This document shows positions 36,565 through 46,665 of a DNA stretch of 64,000 nt, one piece after another. Below the pieces are notes generated by a model. It did no database searches. It saw only the letters and a program-made list of their open reading frames with translations, and had not been told where the DNA came from. A program made the position numbers and the translations under genes. Each line of letters starts with the position of its first letter. Position 1 is the first letter of the stretch. The DNA comes from Nitrosomonas sp. HPC101 (GTDB lineage Bacteria; Pseudomonadota; Gammaproteobacteria; Burkholderiales; Nitrosomonadaceae): the NCBI RefSeq assembly GCF_009833125.1, contig NZ_QRCC01000005.1:78930-142929 (forward strand), in the 5' to 3' direction.

Positions 36565-37371
36565 GTGATCAGCTTGGCTAGACGTATCAGAATCATTATC
36601 GAATCGATCGGACATAGAGTAGTTGATGGCATTTTCCGGCTCGGAAGTGCGAGCCACTTCATGCTGCTGGTATTGTTGAAATCCATTCCCAGTTTTTTGC
36701 GTTTTCGTCTGATTACACGTGAAATCTATTTCGCCGGGGTGATGTCGCTGATTATCATTCTGGTGTCCGGATTGTTTGTTGGTATGGTGTTGGGATTGCA
36801 AGGCTACGAAACACTACAGAAATATGGTTCAGAGTCAGCTGTGGGAACATTGGTAGCGTTATCTCTGTTACGTGAACTGGGGCCGGTGATTGCCGCACTA
36901 TTGTTTGCCAGTCGGGCCGGCTCGGCCATGACTGCCGAAATCGGTCTGATGAAAGCAACCGAGCAACTGGCCGCCATGGGCATGATGGCAGTAGACCCGA
37001 TCGCACGCATCGTCGCACCGCGCTTCTGGGGAGGTGTTTTCTCTATGCCGCTGCTAGCTGCCATGTTTTCGGTAGTGGGCATATTTGGAGGCTATCTGGT
37101 GGCAGTGGTTTTCATCGGTGTGGATGAAGGATCCTTCTGGTCACAGATGCAGAGTTCGGTTGATTTTCGTTATGACGTCGTCAATGGTGTGATCAAAAGC
37201 TGTTTTTTTGGAGTGGTTGTAACGGCAATTGCAGTGTTTGAAGGGTTCGATGCACCACCAACAGCAGAAGGTGTATCAGGTGCGACTACTCGGACAGTGG
37301 TTACTTCTTCGCTGGCAATTCTTGGTCTGGATTTTGTTTTAACCGCATTTATGTTCAGAGGGGTAAGCTGA
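36565..37371 (+). CDS. mlaE: Phospholipid ABC transporter permease MlaE
   Basis: Inner-membrane permease of the Mla system, 268 residues with about five hydrophobic helices. Conserved MlaE motifs: VSGLFVGMVLGLQGYETLQKYG, LLRELGPVIAALLFASRAGSA, and AEIGLMKATEQLAAMGMM, which contacts MlaF. GTG start at 36565 with GGGGA upstream. The stop overlaps the first base of mlaD. Confidence 0.95.
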   Translation: MISLARRIRIIIESIGHRVVDGIFRLGSASHFMLLVLLKSIPSFLRFRLITREIYFAGVMSLIIILVSGLFVGMVLGLQGYETLQKYGSESAVGTLVALSLLRELGPVIAALLFASRAGSAMTAEIGLMKATEQLAAMGMMAVDPIARIVAPRFWGGVFSMPLLAAMFSVVGIFGGYLVAVVFIGVDEGSFWSQMQSSVDFRYDVVNGVIKSCFFGVVVTAIAVFEGFDAPPTAEGVSGATTRTVVTSSLAILGLDFVLTAFMFRGVS

Positions 37372-37850
37372 TGCAACGTACCATGATGGATTTTTGGGTG
37401 GGCCTGTTCGTCATGGCAGGTATCGGAGCATTGCTGGTTCTGGGGTTGAAAGTGGGTAACCTTACGGATTTTCAGGCAGATAAAGGCTATGTGCTGATAG
37501 GTAATTTTGAGAATGTCGGTGGTTTAAAAGTACGGGCGCCGGTAAAAAGCGCGGGTGTAGTGGTGGGGCGCGTGGTGGATATACAATTCAGTGTGAAAAC
37601 GTATGATGCAGTGGTAACCGTGAAAGTGGATATGCAGTATCAGTTTCCAAAAGATACGTTTGCCAGCATCTTGACGTCAGGATTGCTGGGTGAACAATAT
37701 ATCGGGTTGTTGCCTGGAGGGGATGAGGAGATGCTCACAGACGGTGATAAATTTATAAAAACCAACTCGGCAATTGTGCTGGAGGAGATGATCGGGCGTT
37801 TCCTGTTCGATCGGGCTTCAGAAAAAAAAGATTCGGATCCGGAAATTTAA
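37371..37850 (+). CDS. mlaD: Mla MCE-domain protein MlaD
   Basis: Membrane-anchored MCE protein that forms the hexameric lipid ring above MlaE. 159 residues: one N-terminal helix (FWVGLFVMAGIGALLVLGL), then an MCE domain (VGGLKVRAPVKSAGVVVGRV, LTSGLLGEQYIGLLPGG). Length is typical. It is coupled to mlaE by a one-base overlap. Confidence 0.95.
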   Translation: MQRTMMDFWVGLFVMAGIGALLVLGLKVGNLTDFQADKGYVLIGNFENVGGLKVRAPVKSAGVVVGRVVDIQFSVKTYDAVVTVKVDMQYQFPKDTFASILTSGLLGEQYIGLLPGGDEEMLTDGDKFIKTNSAIVLEEMIGRFLFDRASEKKDSDPEI

Positions 37851-37865
37851 AACAGGCGATAAAAC

Positions 37866-38480
37866 ATGAAATTATTGAATAGAATTATTTTTCTGACATT
37901 ACTGGCTATCGTGTTCCCCGCAACAGCTCAGAATTCTTCACCTGACGTGCTGATCAAAAATACAGTTGATGAGGTGGTTGCCGTACTCAAGCAGGATGAT
38001 GGGATCAGGGAGGGTAATCAGGATAAGGTGCTGAATCTGGTGCGAGAGAAAATACTACCTCATTTTAATTTTACACGTATGACCCAGTTGGCAATGGGCA
38101 AAAACTGGTCACTTGCAGGCCCGGAGCAAAAAAAATCACTGGTGAAGGAATTTCGTACGCTATTGGTGCGAACCTACTCCAATTCACTGACCAGCTATCG
38201 TGATGAAGTCATCAAGGTCAAGCCGACTAATGTCAGCCCGCAGGACACCAGGACAATAGTCAAAACCCAGGTGATTCAGGGAGGAGGTAAACAACCTGTG
38301 CCGATTGACTATTCTATGGAAAAAAGTAATAACGGCTGGAAAGTTTACGATGTGACCGTGTCTGGTGTCAGTTTGGTGACCAATTATCGGGGGACTTTTA
38401 ACAGTCAGGTCAGAGATGGCGGTGTGGATGGCCTGATCACGGCACTGGTGGAGAAGAATACATCCATGAAGGGCAAGTAA
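37866..38480 (+). CDS. mlaC: Periplasmic phospholipid-binding protein MlaC
   Basis: Soluble periplasmic lipid shuttle between the outer-membrane MlaA complex and MlaFEDB. 204 residues with a signal peptide (cleavage near ATA/QN). HFNFTRMTQLAMGKNWSLA and YSNSLTSYRDEVIKVKP are typical, as is WKVYDVTVSGVSLVTNYR near the C-terminus. No mlaA is in the window. Fifteen bp after mlaD. Confidence 0.93.
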   Translation: MKLLNRIIFLTLLAIVFPATAQNSSPDVLIKNTVDEVVAVLKQDDGIREGNQDKVLNLVREKILPHFNFTRMTQLAMGKNWSLAGPEQKKSLVKEFRTLLVRTYSNSLTSYRDEVIKVKPTNVSPQDTRTIVKTQVIQGGGKQPVPIDYSMEKSNNGWKVYDVTVSGVSLVTNYRGTFNSQVRDGGVDGLITALVEKNTSMKGK

Positions 38481-38486
38481 GCGGTC

Positions 38487-38807
38487 ATGGAAACAGAAAC
38501 CGGTATTCGTGTGGAGGAAGGCTGTCTTTTTGTGTTTGGCGCGATAACCTATGACAATGTAGTTAGAGCGACTCGTGCAGGTGAGGCGGCGGTCGAGATG
38601 AACAGTCAGCGGGTAGTTATTGATCTGGCGGAGGTCACCCAGGTGGATTCTTCGGCTGTCAGTATGCTGCTTGAGTGGGTACGTGTTGTGCAGACACGCG
38701 GCCAGGAAATTGAATTCGTCAATCTGCCGGCAAATCTGGCGGATCTTATCGAGCTGTACGATGTGGATGATTTGATTCCATCTGGTTATACAGGAAAATT
38801 CAGTTGA
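38487..38807 (+). CDS. mlaB: STAS-domain protein MlaB
   Basis: Small cytoplasmic STAS protein that stabilises and activates MlaF. 106 residues. RVVIDLAEVTQVDSSAVSML is the STAS core with the conserved Asp-Ser-Ser loop. Six bp after mlaC. Low sequence conservation is normal for this subunit, so the assignment leans on position. Confidence 0.88.
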   Translation: METETGIRVEEGCLFVFGAITYDNVVRATRAGEAAVEMNSQRVVIDLAEVTQVDSSAVSMLLEWVRVVQTRGQEIEFVNLPANLADLIELYDVDDLIPSGYTGKFS

Positions 38808-38862
38808 CTGGGCTGGGATACTACCGGATTTAGAATAATTTATATTGTTTCCCGTTACCGAG

Positions 38863-39777
38863 ATGACTCCAGCTATTGAGATACAGCAACTAGGTAAGCG
38901 TTATGGTGCTCTGGTTGCCCTGGATGGTGTCGATCTGGTAATTCAACCAGGTGAGTTCTTCGCATTGTTGGGCCCCAATGGTGCAGGCAAGACTACGCTG
39001 ATCAGTATTCTGGCCGGATTGACCCGGGCAAGTCATGGCACAGCCAGCGTAATGGGATACGATGTTTTGTCTGATTATCGTGAGGCACGGAAAAGGTTGG
39101 GTGTGGTTCCGCAGGAGCTGGTGTACGACCCCTTTTTCACCGTGCGCGAGACACTGGTGATCCAGTCAGGCTATTTCGGAATTAAAAGCAATGAAGTCTG
39201 GATTGATGAAATTCTACACCATCTGGATCTTGCAGAAAAAGCGCATGTAAATGTACGAACGCTGTCAGGAGGTATGAAACGGCGTTTACTGATTGCTCAG
39301 GCACTGGTGCATAAACCGCCTGTGATTATTCTTGATGAGCCTACTGCGGGTGTAGATGTGGATTTACGCCAAAGTTTGTGGCAATTCATTCAGCAACTCA
39401 ATTTACAAGGCCATACGATAGTGCTGACCACACACTATCTGGAAGAAGCGGAAGCCTTGTGTAATCGTGTGGCAGTACTCAAACAGGGAAAAGTCATTGC
39501 ACTCGATAGTATGCATAACCTTGTGCATAGTGCTCGAGGTTATACACTGGAGTTGCGTTTGTCCTCAGATCATTTGCCATCCGGTTTGCAAATGTGGCCG
39601 AGTAAACACGATGGTTGTCTGCACAGCCTGAAAATCAAGGACAGTTCCGAGATTGAAACAGTGTTATCGACATTGCGGAAATCCGGAATACAAGTGTTTG
39701 ATATTCGGCTACTTCAACCCGACCTGGAGACTGTATTCATGAAACTGATGGAAGTTGGTCCGGAAGGTGTTGCGTGA
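38863..39777 (+). CDS. ABC exporter ATP-binding protein (YadG-like)
   Basis: 304 residues. Walker A GPNGAGKTTLISIL, signature LSGGMKRRLLIAQAL, Walker B VIILDEPTAGVD, and the switch LTTHYLEEAEALC. Together with the next gene it forms a type ABC-2 exporter like E. coli YadG/YadH. The substrate is unknown; the position behind mlaB in betaproteobacteria suggests an envelope role. ATG at 38863 is chosen; a TTG at 38845 is also in frame. Overlaps the permease gene by 4 bp. Confidence 0.9.
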   Translation: MTPAIEIQQLGKRYGALVALDGVDLVIQPGEFFALLGPNGAGKTTLISILAGLTRASHGTASVMGYDVLSDYREARKRLGVVPQELVYDPFFTVRETLVIQSGYFGIKSNEVWIDEILHHLDLAEKAHVNVRTLSGGMKRRLLIAQALVHKPPVIILDEPTAGVDVDLRQSLWQFIQQLNLQGHTIVLTTHYLEEAEALCNRVAVLKQGKVIALDSMHNLVHSARGYTLELRLSSDHLPSGLQMWPSKHDGCLHSLKIKDSSEIETVLSTLRKSGIQVFDIRLLQPDLETVFMKLMEVGPEGVA

Positions 39778-40529
39778 CTGGTTTTTATACCCTGTTTCAT
39801 AAGGAATTGTTACGTTTCTGGAAAGTCAGCTTGCAGACGATACTGGCACCGATTTTGTCCAGTTTGTTGTATCTATTGATTTTTTCTCATGTACTCTCAA
39901 ATCGTGTGCAGGTCTATGATGGTATTACTTATGCCGTATTTCTGATTCCGGGGCTGGTCATGATGACGGTTTTGCAAAATTCTTTTGCCAATTCATCTTC
40001 CAGCCTGATCCAGTCGAAAATAACCGGGAATCTGGTTTTTGTTCTGCTGTCTCCACTGTCTTACCTGGAAATTTTTCTCGCCTATGTCAGCGCCTCGACA
40101 TTGCGTGGATTGATCGTTGGTATGGGGGTATATGCTGTTGCACTCCTATTTTATCCGCTGCCGTTATGGTCGTTATTCTGGGTGATGCTATTTGCGTTTC
40201 TGGGTAGTGCCTTGCTGGGAGTGTTGGGTATCATTGCCGGAGTTATGTCTGATAAGTTTGACCAACTGGCGGCTTTTCAGAATTTTATTGTGCTCCCGCT
40301 AACATTTCTTTCCGGTGTATTTTATTCCATTCATTCTCTGCCACCTGTATGGCAAGTTTTATCTCACCTGAACCCCTTTTTTTACATGATTGATGGTTTT
40401 CGTTATGGTTTTTTTGGCACCTCTGATATTTCACCTTATATCAGCATGAGTGTTGTATTGTGCTGTCTCATCGCTGTTTCAGGATGGGCACTTTGGATGC
40501 TGAAGAGTGGTTATAAAATCCGATCATGA
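39774..40529 (+). CDS. ABC-2 type permease (YadH-like)
   Basis: 251 residues with six predicted membrane helices. The TM start FYTLFHKELLRFWKVSLQT, the loop PGLVMMTVLQNSFANSSSSL and the C-terminal PLTFLSGVFYSIHSLPP and LNPFFYMIDGFRYGFFG are typical of this family. GTG start overlapping the previous stop (GTGA), so translation is coupled to the ATPase. Confidence 0.92.
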   Translation: MTGFYTLFHKELLRFWKVSLQTILAPILSSLLYLLIFSHVLSNRVQVYDGITYAVFLIPGLVMMTVLQNSFANSSSSLIQSKITGNLVFVLLSPLSYLEIFLAYVSASTLRGLIVGMGVYAVALLFYPLPLWSLFWVMLFAFLGSALLGVLGIIAGVMSDKFDQLAAFQNFIVLPLTFLSGVFYSIHSLPPVWQVLSHLNPFFYMIDGFRYGFFGTSDISPYISMSVVLCCLIAVSGWALWMLKSGYKIRS

Positions 40530-40576
40530 ACGGAGGGGGCAGCTTTTGTGTTATCTGAGAATAAAGGAGAGTGGTT

Positions 40577-40831
40577 GTGGTTACAGCAGAGTCAATAGAA
40601 CATTCAATTAAAGCCTCGTTGCCTTGTGTATGGATCAGGGTAGAGGGGGATGATGGGCATCATTTCAGTGCCCTGATCGTTAGCGAACTGTTCCAGGGAA
40701 AGAATGTGGTCAAACAGCATCAGCTGGTTTATCAGGCGCTTGGTGACCGGATGCGCGAGGAAATTCATGCATTATCACTGAAAACCTATACTCCTGAGCA
40801 ATGGGAAGCGGTCAGACAATCAGTTGATTAG
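40577..40831 (+). CDS. BolA/IbaG-family protein
   Basis: 84 residues. BolA fold with WIRVEGDDGHHFSALIVS and GKNVVKQHQLVYQALGDRM, including the conserved His of the iron-sulfur/glutaredoxin-binding face. In E. coli the ibaG gene (formerly yrbA) also follows mlaB and precedes murA; here murA does not follow. GTG at 40577 is chosen because AAAGGAGA lies 7 bp upstream; GTG at 40571 is too close to the site. Confidence 0.88.
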   Translation: MVTAESIEHSIKASLPCVWIRVEGDDGHHFSALIVSELFQGKNVVKQHQLVYQALGDRMREEIHALSLKTYTPEQWEAVRQSVD

Positions 40832-40983
40832 TAGTATGGCCACTTTTGATCGTGTCAGTCTGGCTGGGATACTACATAGTACATAGCGTGCTGACTCAAT
40901 AGATTCAATAACCAGTGGTGAAAGTGGCCAGTGTTCACGCGAGCCTTGAGATGATCAGAAACAGTCAGCTGCTGAATTCAGGT

Positions 40984-42243
40984 TCAATCATCAAATAACG
41001 GGCTGGCCGGATATTCCAGTGCTTCCTTCATTGCTACTAATGATAATACTGCCTCACGTCCATCTATAATGCGATGATCGTAGGAAAGCGCCAGGTAGTT
41101 AATTGGTCGGATCACAATCTGGCCATTTTCAACGACAGGGCGTTGCTTGGTGGCGTGGATGCCTAGAATGGCACTTTGTGGTGGATTGATGATTGGCGTG
41201 GAGAGCATCGAGCCAAATACACCACCGTTGGTAATAGAGAATGTTCCGCCTGTGAGTTCTTCTATTGTCAACTTCCCATCCTGTGCCCGTTTTGCCAGAT
41301 CGGCGATCTGTTTTTCTATTCCAGCAAATGTGAGCTTGTCGGCATCGCGGATGACCGGTACAACCAGACCACGCGGACTGGCCACGGCTATACCGATATC
41401 ATAATACTCGTGATAGATGATATCGTTTCCATCTACTGATGCATTGATGATAGGGAATTTTTTAAGTGCTGCAATGGCTGCTTTGACAAAAAATGAGGTA
41501 AATCCGAGTTTGATACTATGCTCTTTCTCGAAACTGTCCTTATAGCGTGCACGTAAATCCAGAACAGCCTGCATATTGACTTCGTTGAATGTTGTCAGAA
41601 TAGCTGCTGTGGATTGAGACTGTACCATCCGTTCGGCGATACGCATGCGCAGACGGGTCATCGGCACGCGTTTTTCCAATCGCTCCGGTTTTTCTGCATG
41701 CGCTGTACTAACCGCCTGATCGATCTGTGAATCTGACTGCTGATTGATGTTGGTGGTAGTGCTGTTTTTCTTGTTTTTGATGTAATTCAGTACATCTCCC
41801 TTAGTGATACGTCCACCACGGCCTGTGCCGCGTATGGCTGCAGTTTCCCCGGAAGCAAGATTGTTTTCAGCAACAATCTTTTTGGCTGCTGGCATAAGCG
41901 GTTGATGTGGGTGTGCAGAATCAGTACCGGGTGCTTCATCAGGGCGATTGTCTTTTGCAGGCTCGGCCTGGGTGTGTTTTTGCTCGGCTGTTTTCGTATT
42001 TTGGGCAGAAGTATCGATGCGGGCGATAATTTCTCCGCTGGTGACAACGGTACCATCGCTTTTGATGATTTCAGTAAGTACCCCGTGTTGCGGAGCAGGA
42101 AGTTCCAGTACGACTTTATCGGTTTCGATATCGATCAGGTTTTCACCCCGCTCGACATATTCTCCTGACTGCTTGTGCCAGTTAATCAGCGTGCCTTCAG
42201 TGACTGACTCGGAAAACACGGGAACTTTAACTTCGATCAGCAT
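40984..42243 (-). CDS. sucB: Dihydrolipoyllysine succinyltransferase, E2 of 2-oxoglutarate dehydrogenase
   Basis: E2 core of the 2-oxoglutarate dehydrogenase complex. 419 residues: lipoyl domain with DIETDKVVLELPAP (lipoyl Lys about 43), a charged linker, E3-binding domain (LMPAAKKIVAENNL, GRGGRITKGDVLNYI) and the acyltransferase core ending with catalytic YDHRIIDGREAVLSL. It lies 22 bp after sucA. The E3 gene (lpd), often next, is not here. Confidence 0.95.
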   Translation of the reverse strand: MLIEVKVPVFSESVTEGTLINWHKQSGEYVERGENLIDIETDKVVLELPAPQHGVLTEIIKSDGTVVTSGEIIARIDTSAQNTKTAEQKHTQAEPAKDNRPDEAPGTDSAHPHQPLMPAAKKIVAENNLASGETAAIRGTGRGGRITKGDVLNYIKNKKNSTTTNINQQSDSQIDQAVSTAHAEKPERLEKRVPMTRLRMRIAERMVQSQSTAAILTTFNEVNMQAVLDLRARYKDSFEKEHSIKLGFTSFFVKAAIAALKKFPIINASVDGNDIIYHEYYDIGIAVASPRGLVVPVIRDADKLTFAGIEKQIADLAKRAQDGKLTIEELTGGTFSITNGGVFGSMLSTPIINPPQSAILGIHATKQRPVVENGQIVIRPINYLALSYDHRIIDGREAVLSLVAMKEALEYPASPLFDD

Positions 42244-42265
42244 AATGACTTCTCCATCATTCTGG

Positions 42266-45136
42266 TTAGATTGTGTCGCGGAACGCCGCTTCGATTAATT
42301 CTTTTTGCCTGAATCTGTCAATGGCGAAATACCCGACCGAAGGTGAAGCGGATGAAGGCCGGAGCGCGTACCCCAGTTTCTGATCTGGCCGCATGTGGCG
42401 CAGCAGGTAGTGCTGGATACGATGCCAGGCGCCCTGGTTACCTGGTTCTTCCTGGCACCAGAGCACTTCTTTAGTGTGTGTGTAGTGATTAACTTCCACC
42501 TGAAAATCTTCGTGTGGGAATGGATAAAGCTGTTCCAAGCGAATGATGGCCATATTGGTGATGGTGTGTTCACGCCGATAGGCAATCAGCTCATAGTATA
42601 TTTTCCCGCTGCAGACAATCAGACGGTTTATTTTTTCTGTTTCGAATGTTTCTGTTTCGGGAATGATGGGCTGAAAGCCACCGTTCGCCAGTTCTTCCAG
42701 AGATGAAACTGCTTCTTTGTGACGCAGCATGCTTTTGGGAGTGATGACGATCAGCGGTTTGCGTATTGGTCGGATCATCTGCCGCCGGAGCAAATGGAAG
42801 ATTTGTGCGGGTGTGGAGGGAATGCATATCTGGATATTATATTCGGCACACAATTGCAGGAAGCGTTCCAGGCGTGCTGATGAGTGTTCCGGCCCCTGTC
42901 CTTCATAACCATGTGGCAGCAATAGAACCAGCCCGCATAGACGTCCCCATTTTGCTTCACCTGAAGCAATGAACTGATCAATTACGACTTGGGCACCATT
43001 GGCAAAATCACCAAACTGTGCTTCCCAGATGACGAGCGTGTCCGGACGTGCCGTGGCGTAACCATATTCAAAGCCCAGTACTGCTTCTTCCGAGAGGATT
43101 GAATCGATGACAGCAAAATCAGATTGCTTGGGGGCGATATAGCGTAAAGGTATATATATACCATCTTCCCATTGATCCTGTTCACGGTTCTGGTCATGCA
43201 GGACGGCGTGGCGGTGAAAAAAAGTACCGCGTCCGCTGTCCTGTCCGGAAATCCGGACCGGATAACCTTCTTTCAGCAAGGCAGCATAGGACAGGCTCTC
43301 AGCCATTCCCCAATCAAGCGGTAAGCTGCCTTCACCCATTTTGCGTCGGTCTTCGATTACTTTTGCAACCCTGGGATGCAGCTGGAATGTGGCTGGAATA
43401 GTGGTAAGACGCTCCGACAGATGCTTCAGATCCTCAATTGCTATGCCAGTCTTTACTGGTTGATTCCATTTTTCAGAAGAGAGGAATGTCGTCCAGTTGG
43501 CTGCGTTAGGTGATTTATAGTCATAACAGATCGTGGTATTGGGGTTGCGCCCTTCGTCCATAGCATCCTGATAGGATTGCACCATGGCTGCTGCATCGGC
43601 TTCCTCAATGATGCCTTGCTGGATGAGTTTATCGGCATAGAGTTTACGAACGCCTGGGTGCTGATGAATGACGCGGTACATGGAGGGCTGGGTTACCATG
43701 GGTTCATCCTGTTCGTTATGACCCAGCTTGCGAAAACAAACCAGATCGATCGCGATATCTTTGCGGAACTGCATGCGGAAATCGAGCGCTATTTCAGTTA
43801 CCAGAATAACCGCATCAGGATCATCTCCGTTGACATGCAGAACCGGCGCATCAATCATCTTGACGACATCTGTGCAGTACAGTGTGGAACGGCTGTCACG
43901 CGGATCTGATGTAGTGAAGCCGATCTGGTTGTTGATGACGATATGGATCGTCCCGCCGGTGCCATACCCCCTTGTTTGTGACAGATTGAGCGTTTCCATG
44001 ACCACACCCTGCCCGGCAAAGGCGGCATCGCCATGAATCAGCACCGGGATGATCAGGTCGCCATTTTCATCATGAATCCGATGTTGACGTGCGCGCACCG
44101 AGCCTTCCACTACCGGGTTAACGATTTCGAGGTGTGATGGATTGAAAGCAAGCGCCAGACGCATGATACCGCCCGGTGTCATAACTGCGGAAGAAAATCC
44201 CTGATGATATTTGACGTCGCCGGAAGTCAGTTCCTGTGGTTGTTTGCCTTCAAATTCCTGGAACAGTTCGGAAGGCATTTTTCCCAGGGTATTAACCAGT
44301 ACGCTCAGACGTCCGCGATGGGCCATTCCCATGACAACTTCCTGTATGCCTGATGTGCCTGCGTGCTGTAATAATTTGTCCAGCATCGGGATAAGACTTT
44401 CATTGCCTTCCCCGGAAAAACGTTTCTGACCAACGTAGCGATTGTGCAGATATTTTTCCAAGCCCTCCGCGGCGGTCAACCGCTCAAGAATGTGGCGTTT
44501 GTATTCCGGAGTGAAATTGGGCTGGGAACTGATAGATTCGAGCCGATTTTGTAACCAGCGTTTCTGTTTCACATCCGCGATGTACATGTATTCGGCGCCA
44601 ATACTGCCGCAATAGGTTTGCTGCAACCTGTGCAGGATTTCCTGCAAGGTGGCGTGTTCCGGGCCGACCAGAGAACCGGTATTGAATACCTTGCCCATGT
44701 CAGCGTCAGTAAGCCCGTGAAATTCGGGGTCAAGTCCGGGAACATCCTGTTTCTGTTGCAGATCGAGCGGATCAAGGTTGGCTCTGCGTATACCCAGGAA
44801 GCGGTAGGTATTAATCAGCTGCAGGACAGCAATCTGTTTGCGTTCCAGTGCTTCGAGATCAACTGTTTGCGGCTCGACTGCCTGCCCTTTGGGTACTCTG
44901 GGCGGAAATGGTTTGTGCTGTGTCGCTGATTGTATCAGTGACTCAACGACTGGAGCGTGAGGAATATCACGGTTGGAGATTGTTTCTGTAGGTTGCAGCG
45001 AGTCGAAATACAGGCGCCATTGATCCGGTATGCTGGCTTGATCTTCCAGATACTGATCATAGAGCATTTCGATGAATGCCGCATTGGTACCAAACAGTTT
45101 TGAATCTTCTAACAGTTGTTTGATCACGATAGCCAC
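42266..45136 (-). CDS. sucA: 2-oxoglutarate dehydrogenase E1 component
   Basis: Thiamine-diphosphate decarboxylase of the complex, 956 residues, normal for E1o. The N-terminus shows FIEMLYDQYLEDQASIPDQW. ThDP/metal regions include GMAHRGRLSVLVNTLGK, GDAAFAGQGVVMETLNLS and IHIVINNQIGFTTSDPRDSR. The C-terminus carries QFGDFANGAQVVIDQFI and LPHGYEGQGPEHSSARLERF. Precedes sucB in one unit. The 186-bp gap from gltA may hold its own promoter. Confidence 0.97.
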   Translation of the reverse strand: MAIVIKQLLEDSKLFGTNAAFIEMLYDQYLEDQASIPDQWRLYFDSLQPTETISNRDIPHAPVVESLIQSATQHKPFPPRVPKGQAVEPQTVDLEALERKQIAVLQLINTYRFLGIRRANLDPLDLQQKQDVPGLDPEFHGLTDADMGKVFNTGSLVGPEHATLQEILHRLQQTYCGSIGAEYMYIADVKQKRWLQNRLESISSQPNFTPEYKRHILERLTAAEGLEKYLHNRYVGQKRFSGEGNESLIPMLDKLLQHAGTSGIQEVVMGMAHRGRLSVLVNTLGKMPSELFQEFEGKQPQELTSGDVKYHQGFSSAVMTPGGIMRLALAFNPSHLEIVNPVVEGSVRARQHRIHDENGDLIIPVLIHGDAAFAGQGVVMETLNLSQTRGYGTGGTIHIVINNQIGFTTSDPRDSRSTLYCTDVVKMIDAPVLHVNGDDPDAVILVTEIALDFRMQFRKDIAIDLVCFRKLGHNEQDEPMVTQPSMYRVIHQHPGVRKLYADKLIQQGIIEEADAAAMVQSYQDAMDEGRNPNTTICYDYKSPNAANWTTFLSSEKWNQPVKTGIAIEDLKHLSERLTTIPATFQLHPRVAKVIEDRRKMGEGSLPLDWGMAESLSYAALLKEGYPVRISGQDSGRGTFFHRHAVLHDQNREQDQWEDGIYIPLRYIAPKQSDFAVIDSILSEEAVLGFEYGYATARPDTLVIWEAQFGDFANGAQVVIDQFIASGEAKWGRLCGLVLLLPHGYEGQGPEHSSARLERFLQLCAEYNIQICIPSTPAQIFHLLRRQMIRPIRKPLIVITPKSMLRHKEAVSSLEELANGGFQPIIPETETFETEKINRLIVCSGKIYYELIAYRREHTITNMAIIRLEQLYPFPHEDFQVEVNHYTHTKEVLWCQEEPGNQGAWHRIQHYLLRHMRPDQKLGYALRPSSASPSVGYFAIDRFRQKELIEAAFRDTI

Positions 45137-45322
45137 CTGAAGCGTGTGAAATTACCGCAACATACTTTCCGGGGCAGGAAAAAGACAAATGGCGAGGTGC
45201 GGATAAGCTGCCTGTCTTTTATCTTTCCAGCTGTAGCTGCCGGGTTTATGAGCCACCTGCGGGTAGCGAGGTGTTAAAAAAATGTTTTAGAACTTACCTG
45301 TCTCGTGGATGTATCCCGGTAG

Positions 45323-46609
45323 TTATCGTGGCACATCCCGGCGCGGTGAGCCAACGTATAATTGGCGCGGTCTGCCTATTTTTTGTTCTGGATCGGAAAT
45401 CATTTCATTCCATTGTGCAACCCAGCCAATGGTGCGCGCGGTAGCAAAAATGGCGGTAAACATAGATGTTGGAATACCCAGTGCGCGTTGCACGATGCCC
45501 GAGTAGAAATCAACATTGGGATAAAGTTTTTTGGTAATAAAGTAGTCGTCTTCCAGGGCAATTCTTTCCAGCTCCAGTGCGAGCTTGAACAACCGGTCAT
45601 TATGCAGCCCCAGTTCATCCAGCACTTCATGGCAGGTTTCACGCATCAGTGTAGCGCGCGGGTCGAAATTTTTGTAAACCCGGTGACCAAAGCCCATCAA
45701 CCGGAAAGGATCATTTTTATCCTTGGCGCGAGCGATGTATTCACTGATACGTGAAACATCCCCGATTTCTTCCAGCATATTGAGACAGGCTTCGTTCGCG
45801 CCACCATGTGCCGGACCCCACAGGCAGGTAATTCCGGCAGAAATACAGGCGAATGGATTGGCACCGCTTGAGCCTGCCAGTCGGACTGTTGACGTGGAGG
45901 CATTCTGCTCGTGATCCGCGTGCAGGATCAGAATGCGGTCCAATGCTCTGACAATGACTGGATTGGGCGTATATTTTTCGGTCGGGGTGGAAAACATCAT
46001 ATGCAGGAAGTTTTCCGTAAAATCCAGGTCATTGCGTGGATAGATGAAAGGTTGCCCAATATTGTATTTGTAGGCGATTGCCGTAATGGTTGGTAGTTTT
46101 GCGATCAGTCGAAATATGGATTGCTCACGGTGCTGGGCGTCGGAAACGTCCATGGCGTCATGATAGAAAGCTGACAGTGCGCCAACCACGCCAACCATGA
46201 CTGCCATGGGATGTGCATCACGGCGGAATCCGCTGAGAAACCTGATCAATTGTTCGTGGAGCATCGTGTGATTCTTGATGTTGCTGACAAATTGTGTCTT
46301 TTGAGCCGGTGTCGGCAGCTCTCCATTCAACAAAAGATAGCTGACTTCCATAAAGTCACAGCGGGTAGCCAGCTGCTCGATCGGGTAGCCGCGATACAGC
46401 AGGATGCCTTGGTCACCATCGATAAATGTAATGGCTGATTTACAGCTGGCGGTTGATACGAATCCGGGATCGTAGGTAAACATGCCGTTCTGAGCGTATA
46501 ACGAGCGAATATCAATGACATCGGGACCTTCATTACCGGACAGGATGGGCAGTTCGATCGCTTTCTTGTTTTCGCCCAGTGACAAAGTGGCAACATCTTG
46601 TTGTGACAT
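45323..46609 (-). CDS. gltA: Citrate synthase, type II
   Basis: Condenses acetyl-CoA and oxaloacetate. 428 residues. The catalytic set is seen: [12 protein letters not shown] (His), [15 protein letters not shown] (His), and [19 protein letters not shown] (Asp). ATG at 46609 is preferred because GGAG lies six bases upstream; ATG at 46621 would add four residues. It lies in the order sdhB-sdhE-gltA-sucA-sucB on the minus strand. Confidence 0.96.
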   Translation of the reverse strand: MSQQDVATLSLGENKKAIELPILSGNEGPDVIDIRSLYAQNGMFTYDPGFVSTASCKSAITFIDGDQGILLYRGYPIEQLATRCDFMEVSYLLLNGELPTPAQKTQFVSNIKNHTMLHEQLIRFLSGFRRDAHPMAVMVGVVGALSAFYHDAMDVSDAQHREQSIFRLIAKLPTITAIAYKYNIGQPFIYPRNDLDFTENFLHMMFSTPTEKYTPNPVIVRALDRILILHADHEQNASTSTVRLAGSSGANPFACISAGITCLWGPAHGGANEACLNMLEEIGDVSRISEYIARAKDKNDPFRLMGFGHRVYKNFDPRATLMRETCHEVLDELGLHNDRLFKLALELERIALEDDYFITKKLYPNVDFYSGIVQRALGIPTSMFTAIFATARTIGWVAQWNEMISDPEQKIGRPRQLYVGSPRRDVPR

Positions 46610-46665
46610 AGTTTTCTCCATTTATCCTGCATTCAGATTGATCTGACAGATGATCAGGATCTTGG

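Noticed and set aside
38811..40875. Identical 14-mer GGCTGGGATACTAC at 38811-38824 and 40862-40875, flanking the second ABC exporter and BolA gene
   Set aside because: Several exact 14-base repeats are expected by chance in 64 kb, flanking bases do not extend the match, and no mobile-element features accompany it.
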